Source: Tubiluchus corallicola (lineage: Eukaryota > Priapulida > Priapulimorpha > Priapulimorphida > Tubiluchidae). Taken from it: a DNA stretch of 62,000 bases. The translations under genes and the position numbers were made by a program. Below are positions 47,801 through 59,800 of the stretch, one piece after another. The stretch covers positions 12,501-74,500 of the forward strand of contig JAQGDQ010000077.1 in the NCBI GenBank assembly GCA_030141605.1. Reading direction: 5' to 3'. The notes beneath the pieces are model-generated. The model had not been told where the DNA came from and made no database searches. It saw only the letters and a program-made list of their open reading frames with translations. Numbering within the stretch: the first letter of the stretch is position 1; each line of letters starts with the position of its first letter.

Positions 47801-50800
47801 TTAATTCGTGCTTTTGTAATCCTTCGCTCAGCAGTACGTGATTGTTATGCAAGCCCAGGAGACCTTGCCTGGAATGATAGCTGTAGATTAAGGCAAGTAG
47901 ATTAAGTAATGCTAAAGAAACGATTCGTTTTGCCTGCCTTGGAAGAAGAAGGTGTAATTACATTGGAGCCCGGGCGAAAGCACAACTACACTTTTCTGTC
48001 GCTGATATTGCGCTAGCAAAGACGAATTTGCCCTGGGACGTGCGTAAATTAACGTTACGTTTGTAGAGGTTAATTGCAGTTTGTCTGTACAGTTCGTGTG
48101 CGCGTTTGTTTGTGCAAAACCTGCCCGGGAGGGGTGGGGATTTTAGAGATAAACCTTGAAGCAGCTGGGTGTGAATTAGCGTTGCTAAAGTGTTACAAAT
48201 GGCTGTACATACAGTCTTAGAAATGTGTGTAAAACATGCTGTACAATGACCTAGCTTGATAGCTGATGATTTATATTTTGACGGCAGTACAAAGGCGTAT
48301 AATTTCGTCACAGATCCAATAATTTATTACAAATACAATATAATCATCATAATTATTATTACAATGTATTTTATTGGCATGTAAAATTGACACAACACGT
48401 GCAATGATGCTAGTTGACAAGAAGTATATAAAAACAAAGGCATGAATTGGCAGTATTATAAAATGATTAGTCTGCTGTCTTTGAAATCATTCAAGTTCTC
48501 ATTAATTTTTATTATATTATGTTTTATAATCTATTTGGTCATTCAATTTTCACTGCATATTATGCCTGTTTATAAGTTCTCTTGTTCCCCGCGGTTTATT
48601 CAGCATTGTACTTGACATTTTTGGCACTTTATCATCATCATGTGTGTGCTTGCATAGCAAATTGTCCATAAGTGGGCAATTAAGCTCTTCCAGACATTCA
48701 CATATCCTGAATCTCCATTTCACGAGGATCTTTTTGATACCAAGTTGATCACTCTATGTTATTTCTAAGCTGAGATAATCCACATTGAAGTTGAGGTGCA
48801 GGCTGCACACTGAAAAGCATAATCTTGAGAAAATCACTGTTAAAGTCAGCCATTGTTTTTTTATCGCGTCTCTACAAAACACTTAGCATCTAGCCAAATA
48901 TTGGTTGCTATGGATTTTACAAGAGCACATTCAAGCTATGTTTAAATCCAGTAGATGACTCTTCCTGATGAAGATCTGGGCTTGGCAACCCGAAAAAACC
49001 CAAAGCAAAATGGCTGCTTCCACGAGCTACAATCGGACTTTGAAAATACAAGTTTTTTAAAATTGCAGTACTAGTTTCTAGCACAAAAAATGGGTGCAGG
49101 GTTATAAAATTAGATTTTTTGTATTTTTAAATGGTTTCTTGATAATTTGATGTTAGAATATGAAAGTCCAATATATTTAGGGATTGTTTTTATAAAAAAA
49201 CAAAAATTGACATTTTACAAAACGTTTGGTGCATTCAATTTTGAGGCATCATAACACAGTTTTAACTATGGCGAGTTACGGATGGTTTTGGTTTGCAAGC
49301 TCACATGTATCGTATTGATTCAACTTGCTAAGTTCTAGTTCCTTTAGCAAACCTTCAAAATATCTGTTTTTTGTTACCTATAAAAGAAAACCCTATAGAC
49401 TAATTAAATTATTTATTATTGACTTAATTCTTCTAAACCTTTACTAAACTAGTTGGACGACAACATGTTGTCTGCATTTTAACATTATAGCTGCACCTTC
49501 ATCAGAAATTCGTGTTTGAAACAGCTGCAAACGCTAAGCTACACGTGTGTTATTTATACTAATAATTTGTTTACTGACTGTTTGTTTATGTGTTTACAGG
49601 TTTCTGGCGAAGGTGTGGACCTAACCCTGGCTGAACTTCAGGAGATGGCCACCAGGCAGCAGCAGCAGATCGAGACGCAGCAGCAGATGCTTGTTGCTAA
49701 GGAGCAGAGGCTCAAGTTTCTTAAGCAGCAGGTAGTTACAGTGTGAATTATTAATCGTGATTATTAGTGCATAAGGTCAGGCGATTATGATCACAAGTTA
49801 ATAATTTATCTGAAGTCAGATTGCGTTTGCAGAGTGTTTAACCAACATATTTTTGCTGGAACTCATCGTCCTTGGATGACATTCGGTATGTACTTGGGGT
49901 GAGCATTCTCTACCAGAAAGCGAATTCGAATCGTACTGAATTTGTGACTTTCGAATTCGAATCGAACCGAACTTCAGTGTTCCGAATTCGAACCGAATTC
50001 GAATTAAGCTCGAAAGATTAGTCTTAGAAAGATCATGCATATCACTAGATTTTGTTCTGCAATGAAACGACTAGTAATTTCTTTAAAATTGTGCGCAGAA
50101 ATAACAACTAAATTATGTTAATTGCATGATGTTTCAATCGTTTTAGTGATCAAGAACATATGTGATTGAAGTGCTGAATTATTCGAATCTATAGTTTTGG
50201 ATTCGAATTGAGTTTGAACTAAAAAAACTCATTCGAATCGAACTCGAACGTTCGATGCTCACCCCTAGTATGTACCAGATATTGTACTAACACAGAATTT
50301 AATAGTTACCTCTTAATTGTGTATTTGAAGATTTGTAAATTTGACACTATGATATCTATCGAATGAGGATTCCGCAACTTTTGACAACAAGAAATATGAT
50401 CCACATGTCTAACTGCCATATTTTTATGGTCACGTCTCCGAGCAGGGCTCTTGTTTTCTTAAAGCACAAGAAAATCCTCCACTTGCATAAAGCTTAGAAA
50501 ATTCGTCTTGCAATTTTATACCACTTACATACTGCATTTTTGCATGCATGACTTCAATCAACAGTGACCTTGTATAAAACATGTAAATTTAAACTCCCGG
50601 GATAACCGTTAGGCGCAGCCATTTTGAGGATAAGTCTTTTCAAACAAGTTTTGATAACATTGAGTAAAGTTTGAGAAAATAATCAGAGCATTCGTAGCAT
50701 ACATGTTGCTAATTAAGTAAAATTTAAAATTACTGTATCTTGTCGCTAAGATTAAGAATACGTTTTTGGCCAGTGAGTGGCGCACCCTGGAGGGTGAATT

Positions 50801-53800
50801 AACTTTTACCAATTGGCACAAACATTTTAAATAATTAGTCTAGTTTCATAAATCTTTGCAGCAGGTAGGTGAAATGCTAAGTAATATAATTTTGCATGGA
50901 ACGTTTTTTGGGACATAATTTAACATTTCCTTTTCTTTCCCTGTTTGAAACTATGTGTATATGATGTCATGTAATGGCGCGCTTGGTACTTTAGGTACAG
51001 GAGATCTAAAATGAAACAAACAAAAAAGTCGATTAAACAAACAAACAAACATACAAACGATAAATTGCTACAAAGTATTATAATTTTTAAGGTGATTTTT
51101 CTGAAACCTATTTCAGGTTCCCCCTGTCTTGTCCTTTAATATATCAAAACATAAGCCTCCACTGCTATTGTATACATGGATTACCCCCTGTCTTGTCCTT
51201 TAATATATCAAAACATAGGCCTCCACTGCTATTGTATACATGGATTATCCCCTGTCTTGTCCTTTAATATATCAAAACATAAGCCTCCACTGCTATTGTA
51301 TGCATGGATTATCCCCTGTCTGGTCCTTTAATATATCAAAACATAAGCCTCCACTGCTATTGTATACATGGATTATCCCCTGTCTTGTCCTTTAATATAT
51401 CAAAACATAAGCCTCCACTGCTATTGTATGCATGGATTATCCCCTGTCTGGTCCTTTAATATATCAAAACATAAGCCTCAACTGCTATTGTATACATGGA
51501 TTATCCCCTGTCTTGTCCTTCAATATATCAAAACATAGGCCTCCACTGCTATTGTATGCATGGATTACCCCCTGTCTTGTCCTTTAATATATCAAAACAT
51601 AAGCCTCCACTGCTATTGTATACATGGATTATCCCCTGTCTTGTCCTTTAATATATCAAAACATAAGCCTCAACTGCTATTGTATACATGGATTATCCCA
51701 TGTCTTGTCCTTTAATATATCAAAACATAAGCCTCCACTGCTATTGTATGCATGGATTATCCCCTGTCTGGTCCTTTAATATATCAAAACATAAGCCTCA
51801 ACTGCTATTGTATACATGGATTATCCCCTGTCTTGTCCTTCAATATATCAAAACATAGGCCTCCACTGCTATTGTATGCATGGATTACCCCCTGTCTTGT
51901 CCTTTAATATATCAAAACATAAGCCTCCACTGCTATTGTATACATGGATTATCCCCTGTCTTGTCCTTTAATATATCAAAACATAAGCCTCCACTGCTAT
52001 TGTATGCATGGATTATCCCCTGTCTTGTCCTTTAATATATCAAAACATAGGCCTCCACTGCTATTGTATACATGGATTATCCCCTGTCTTGTCCTTTAAT
52101 ATATCAAAACATAAGCCTCCACTGCTATTGTATACATGGATTATCCCCTGTCTTGTCCTTTAATATATCAAAACATAGGCCTCCACTGCTATTGTATACA
52201 TGGATTATCCCCTGTCTTGTCCTTTAATATATCAAAACATAAGCCTCCACTGCTATTGTATACATGGATTATCCCCTGTCTTGTCCTTTAATATATCAAA
52301 ACATAAGCCTCCACTGCTATTGTATGCATGGATTATCCCCTGTCTGGTTCTTTAATATATCAAAACATAAGCCTCCACTGCTATTGTATACATGGATTAT
52401 CCCCTGTCTTGTCCTTTAATATATCAAAACATAAGCCTCAACTGCTATTGTATACATGGATTACCCCCTGTCTTGTCCTTTAATATATCAAAACATAAGC
52501 CTCAACTGCTATTGTATACATGGATTATCCCATGTCTTGTCCTTCAATATATCAAAACATAGGCCTCCACTGCTATTGTATGCATGGATTATCCCCTGTC
52601 TTGTCCTTCAATATATCAAAACATAAGCCTCCACTGCTATTGTATACATGGATTATCCCCTGTCTTGTCCTTTAATATATCAAAACATAAGCTTCCACTG
52701 CTATTGTATACATCATTGTATGTATACATGTATATATGTATGTATCTGTATCGCTGGGCTTCAGTTTTAAACTCTGAATCAAACTCCACTCAGAAAAATG
52801 AGAGTACAAAAAGCCTGCTTTAGATAGTTGTGGCACGCCTGCTAAAAATCGGGACAAATTCGAGAAGACATCGTGTTGTTTTGGCAATCTGGTCGGCCGA
52901 AAATTCCTATTTACATAAACCAGGTCTTTGAACTGACACGTTCCCGGGGCACGATTCGTTTCTTTTTTCTGTTGCTGTAAATATTGAAGTTCCAATACTT
53001 AATTATGTGGCAGTTTGAGGGCTTTAGATGTGTTACAGACAGTGGACTTTTTGTGTCTTTCTGTAGTGGTTTAAAGCAAAGAACAAGTCACTCAATATGT
53101 TGGGTTTGTTTTACTGTTATCACTTAAATTGTTTGTGGTGTGCTAAAGGAAAGAACAAGTCACTCAATATGTTGGGTTTGTTTTACTGTTATCACTTAAA
53201 TTGTTTGTGGTGTGCTAAAGGAAAGAACAAGTCGCTCAGTATGTTGGGTTTGTTTTACTGTTATCACTTAAATTGTTTGTGGTGTGCTAAAGAAAACAAG
53301 TCACTCAATATGTTGGGTTTGTTTTATTTATCACTTAAATTGTTTGTGGTGTGCTAAAGGAAAGAACAAGTCACTCAATATGTTGGGTTTGTTTTACTGT
53401 TATCACTTAAATTGTTTGTGGTGTGCTAAAGGAAAGAACAAGTCACTCAATAATGAGTTTGTTTTACTGTTATCACTTAAATTGTTTGTGGTGTGCTAAA
53501 GGAAAGAACAAGTCACTCAGTATGTTGGGTTTGTTTTACTGTTATCACTTAAACTGTTTGTGGTGTGCTAAAGGAAAGAACAAGTCACTCAGTATGTTGG
53601 GTTTGTTTACTGTTATCACTTAAATTGTTTGTGGTGTGCTAAAGGAAAGAACAAGTCACTCAGTATGTTGGGTTTGTTTTACTGTTATCACTTAAATTGT
53701 TTGTGGTGTGCTAAAGGAAAGAACAAGTCACTCAATATGTTGAGTTTGTTTTACTGTTATCACTTAAATTGTTTGTGGTGTGCTAAAGGAAAGAACAAGT

Positions 53801-56800
53801 CGCTCAGTATGTTGGGTTTGTTTTACTGTTATCACTTAAATTGTTTGTGGTGTGCTAAAGGAAAGAACAAGTCACTCAATATGTTGGGTTTGTTTTACTG
53901 TTATCACTTAAATTGTTTGTGGTGTGCTAAAGGAAAGAACAAGTCACTCAATATGTTGGGTTTGTTTTACTGTTATCACTTAAATTGTTTGTGGTGTGCT
54001 AAAGGAAAGAACAAGTCACTCAATATGTTGGGTTTGTTTTACTGTTATCACTTAAACTGTTTGTGGTGTGCTAAGGAAAGAACAAGTCCTCAGTATGTTG
54101 GGTTTGTTTTACTGTTATCATAAATTGTTTGTGGTGTGCTAAAGGAAAGAACAAGTCGCTCAGTATGTTGGGTTTGTTTTACTGTTATCACTTAAATTGT
54201 TTGTGGTGTGCTAAAGGAGAGAACAAGTCACTCAATATGTTGGGTTTGTTTTACTGTTATCACTTAAATTGTTTGTGGTGTGCTAAAGGAAAGAACAAGT
54301 CACTCAATATGTTGGGTTTGTTTTACTGTTATCACTTAAATTGTTTGTGGTGTGCTAAAGGAAAGAACAAGTCACTCAGTATGTTGAGTTTGTTTTACTG
54401 TTATCACTTAAATTGTTTGTGGTGTGCTAAAGGAAAGAACAAGTCGCTCAGTATGTTGAGTTTGTTTTACTGTTATCACTTAAATTGTTTGTGGTGTGCT
54501 AAAGGAAAGAACAAGTCACTCAGTATGTTGGGTTTGTTTTACTGTTATCACTTAAATTGTTTGTGGTGTGCTAAAGGAAAGAACAAGTCACTCAGTACGT
54601 TGAGTTTGTTTTACTTTTATCACTTAAATTGTTTGTGGTGTGCTAAAGGAAAGAACAAGTCACTCAGTATGTTGAGTTTGTTTTACTGTTATCACTTAAA
54701 TTGTTTGTGGTGTGCTAAAGGAAAGAACAAGTCACTCAGTACGTTGAGTTTGTTTTACTGTTATCACTTAAATTGTTTGTGGTGTGCTAAAGGAAAGAAC
54801 AAGTCACTCAGTACGTTGAGTTTGTTTTACTGTTATCACTTAAATTGTTTGTGGTGTGCTAAAGGAAAGAACAAGTCACTCAGTATGTTGAGTTTGTTTT
54901 ACTGTTATCACTTAAACTTAGAAAAATATAACAAAGAAATTTGCAAAGAACTGTCTATAAAGCATAAATCTACCGCTGAATAGAAATTTTCAGGCGTGGC
55001 GGTTGCCGCCATTCACTTGAAAATCGTGACGTAACTGGGAGACTTCGTGACTTTTCGTAAGCACGTCGTGACTTTTCGTAAGCGCGCGCTGTTTAAACTC
55101 ATTCAAACTTGTGCAGCTTACCCAATGTTCGCGCAAAAATACGAGAAAATTAGCTATCTAATTATTTTGTAAAAACTTACTACGCTTTCGACGAAGATTG
55201 ATCGTGCGCTACTCTTCTTCAAGATGAATGACGTCATTGGAAGAATTGGCATTGAAAATGGAAGCGCTCGCGCGTGGAGTGATCAGGATTTTAAAGTAAT
55301 TTTACTAATTACGCGAGGCGCTCATTGCAGTTTTATTACTAAATCCTTCTAACATTTTTCGCAAACATTGAAATAAGCCTAACCTCCTTGGAGACTCGGC
55401 CTTTCGTTTAACATGATTCGTGTCTAACTGTCAACAAAGTATGTTTTGATTTCAGTACGTAGCGTATAATATATTGTTCAATATTAATTATAAGGTAACA
55501 GGTGTTGGTAGTTGATAACATTCTGATTGCGTGTTTTGTCGTGTCTTTATTATTGAGCCGTTCGTGTTTCTCATGTTCAGACTTGCTTGATTAACCAATT
55601 CGTTGATTAATTGTCTACAGGAGATGAAACATCAGCAGATCGCCAGCGAAAACGAGAGGCTGCGGAAGCTGAGAGAGAAGGTCGAAGGTCAAGAGATCAA
55701 ACTGAAGAAACTGAGAGCGTTGCGAGGTCAAGCCGATCAGCAGAAGAGCAGTAATTCTAGTTTGAGTATGTATCATCAGTTACTTTCAAATGATATCGGG
55801 AATTCAGAGCTTTGTTATCTGTTTTCCATTTAATTCCCAGTGCTACGTTTTTGTAAATTATCTAATTATCCCTTGATATGCTCTGTCGAGGGCGTGGCAT
55901 GATTCGTCTCCTTTGTAATTCTTGGTGAACCCAATTTAAATTTCCAGGGCCAGAATTTCATTATATTTTGCTAGAATCTAAGCATGTTCTTGCCACGTGC
56001 CATTTTGGGAGAGTTCAGAGATTTGAGGTCTAATTTACGTAGTTCAAGTAAAATGAATTATAATAATTGTAACAGCAGAGATTAAATTTCTATTTAAAAT
56101 GATTTATTATAAGAATTAATCACTAAAATCTCCTTCAGAAAGAGACCTGATTAGAGATCAGAAAGAGGACAAGAAAATTTCCTGATTCTGCCTCTTTTCA
56201 TGCAGAGAAGCCGTTTTTCCTGCAGGTTTTAGCATCACCAAGTTTGAGAAGTTCCTTACGGAAAACACGAGAATTTTTGCGATAACTCGACAAATCGGTC
56301 GTTTTCAAACTTTGTACCTTCTGCTTCGAGTTTTTTTTTTGGTTTGGCAAATTTTACACGCAACTCTGAATGCCAACTTGTGGTTGGTTTTGGTTTGCAA
56401 GCGCACATATATAAAAAGTGTTGTTTTTTGTTTTTATTGTTAAGAAAAGTCTTCACGTTCCCTTGTGTAGTTGGGTACATTAGCTCCAGCGCCCTAGCGT
56501 CATGTAGTAGTTGTGTGTTATGTGGGGTAATAGGTGCAGAGAGAACAGAGCAGAACCGTGTCTCAGTTTTATCGCACTTGTAAAAGTTGTATATCCACTT
56601 TTTACACTATTTGCCTTGTATATTTTTAAGGAAGACAGGATGATTTTTCATAGTAATTAATGAATGAACTGTAGAAAATGGAAATGTTTACTATGTTTTT
56701 CATAATTTGTTAATTCTAAGTAATTAGTTAATGTATTGTATAAAATGGAGATATTCACTAATTTTTTTTTATAATTTCTTAATTAAGTAAGTAATTAGTT

Positions 56801-59800
56801 AATGAACTAAGTTAATTACTTAGTTCGTACATTTCTAAAGGAAGACAGGATGATTTTTCATATACTATCTCATTTTCAAGTCCCATAAAAAGTATACATT
56901 TTAACACAAGTAGAGCTGCGTCTCAGTATGCTTTTGGCATTTCTGATAATTAAATAATGGATTAAAAACTTTGTTAACAGCGGGCGTGCCCAACTATTGA
57001 TGACGTCACAAACTAACATGATTTTCAACAGCAAAAATATTCCACGAGCGTGTTGCAGGTGTTTGCGAAATCGAAAATTGAAGTACAGTGCTACTGTAAG
57101 ATATTCGGTGTGTTGTACTAAAATTAAACAAGTTTTAAGATAAAAATTCAAATTTCAAATTTACCGTTATGCTTGCACATGAACTGTCGAACGTGTATAG
57201 TTCATCAGAAACTAACACATATGAACTGAAAGGTATAGCACCTGTGTTTTGTGCAATGCATTTTCGAAATGCAGGTGCTAATGCCTGTGCAACTAGCGAA
57301 TGGCGAAATGCATGTAACAGTGAAGAACTAGTGGCATGAACTTAAAATTGTGTTTGTGTGGTAATAATTCTTTCACGTAAGTCATTTTTGAAAAAATAGT
57401 GCATTTCCTTTCAACATTTTATGGAGTAGTTTGTTTTGACTCGCAGTTCCAGATTGTGTCTGGTTTTGCTTTATGTTTATGTATTGCAGAATGCAGCATT
57501 GCGGTTTTTGCAGAATGAATAAAATCACCTGTTCCTATGGTTCATTATTCATTTTAGTGTAATTATCAGGCAATCACACTTGATGGATGGCTGTTAACCT
57601 TGATGACAAGGTGTTACTCAGGTGTTTATTACCTTGGCGGGTATCGTTAGCCCTACATTTTACATCAACCAGGTGAGAAGGAAATTAGGGGGAACGATTT
57701 GTGGGTGTAATTTTACGCTAACGTGATTAGGTGGTGACATTTATTGCCGCTTGTTATGCATCGTTGTTTATTGGCATTCAGAGAAACAGATGTTTCTCTC
57801 CACGTGGAAAATGCTAATTTAAACTAAATTTTTAATCCATTATTTAATTATCAGAAACACTTTTGCAGTATTAATTGTGTTAAAATGTATACTTTTTATG
57901 GTTCTTGAAAATGGGATTGTATATGAAAAATCATCCTGTTTCCTTTAGAAATGTACGAACTAAGTAATTAACTAAGTTCTTAAACTAATTACTTACTTAA
58001 TTAACAAATTATGAAAAACTTAGTAAACATTCTCCATTTTCTACAGTTCGTTAACTAATTACTTAGTTATTTAACAAATTATGAAAAACTTAGTAAACAT
58101 TCTCCATTTTCTACAGTTCGTTAACTAATTACTTAGTTAATTAACAAATTATGAAAAACTTAGTAAACATTCTCCATTTTCTACAGTTCATTAACTAATT
58201 ACTTAGTTAATAAACAAATTATAAAAACTTAGTAAACGTTCTCCATTTTCTACAGTTCATTAACTAATTACTTAGTTAATTAACAAATTATAAAAAACTT
58301 AGTAAACGTTCTCCATTTTCTACAGTTCATTAACTAATTACTTAGTTAATTAATACAGTTCATTAACTAATTACTTAGTTAATTAAGAAATTATAAAAAA
58401 AACTTAGCAAACATTCTGCATTTTCTTATGTGGCATATTAATTTGTGACTTTTGATATGGAGTTTCAGGCCTAATCTAAACACAGAAAGCTAATTGAATA
58501 CAGATAGTAGTTGACTTACGCCCACAATTGGTTCTGGTCGAGGTTATAAGACGAACTCCTGTTCTAGCAAACAAATCAAAAGGGTCACATTTTTGGTATA
58601 GCAAAATTGTTATTTAAAGTACAAGAAAAGGGGTACCTGAAGTAGGTTTCAGAAAAATCACCTTAAAAATTAAATTGCTTTATAGCAATTTTATGCGCAT
58701 ATCGTACTCGCGTTGAAAGGATTTTTCGTTTTCACTTTAAATCTCTCTCAATACTGTTCTGACCGCACCATTACATGACGTCATACACGCACAACGTAAA
58801 TCAGAGGAAGAAAAGGCAATCTTAAATTATGTCTCAAAAAACTTTCCATGCAAAATTATATTACTTAGCATTTCGTTTACCTGCTTGAAAGACTTGTGTA
58901 ACTAGAAAAGAAAATTATTAATTATTTAAAATCTTTTCAACAATTGGGAAAATGTCGTTGATTCACATTCCAGGGTGCGCCACTCACTAACCAGAAAATG
59001 TATTTTTAATCTTATTGACAAGATGCAGTAATTTTAAATTTTGCTTATCGATGTGTGCGCTGTGAATGCTTCGATTATTTTTTCAAACTTTGCATGATGT
59101 TATCTAAACTTGTTTCTAATGACTTATTGTCAAAATCGTTGCGTCTAACGACCATTCCGGGAGTTTAAATTTACATGTTTTAAACAGCGTTACTGCCGAC
59201 GGAAGCCCTGTATGCAAAAAAGGCAATAAGTCATATAAAATTTCAAGACGAATTTTTTAAGCGTTATGTAAGTGGAGGGTTTTCTTGTGCTTTTAGTTAA
59301 AATGATTGTCTGTATTGCAGCTGCGGAGTTGGACTCCATTCGGAATCTGTTCTCCGAGAAGGAAAGGGAGCTGCACAATGCCGTGACTAGAGTGGAGACA
59401 CTCACGCGTCAACTGGAAGAGATCCGCCGTGGCAAAATGAACGGTCTCAACTCCTCCAACATTCATTCTCCTGCTACGATCGAACTCGACAAACTGAGAA
59501 GAGAACTCATGGTAGGCGAAATGTGTAGCAAACATTCTGAAATTTCCTTTTTTCTTGCCACATAAACTCCTCCAACATTCATTCTCCTGCTACGATCGAA
59601 CTCGACAAACTGAGAAGAGAACTCATGGTAGGCGAAATGCGTAGCAAACATTCTGAAATTTCCTTTTTCCTGCTGTATAAACTCCTCCAACATTCATTCT
59701 CCTGCTACGATCGAACTCGACAAGCTGAGAAGAGAAGTCATGGTAGGCGAAATGTGTAGCAAACATTCTGAAATTTCCTTTTTTCTTGCCACATAAACTC

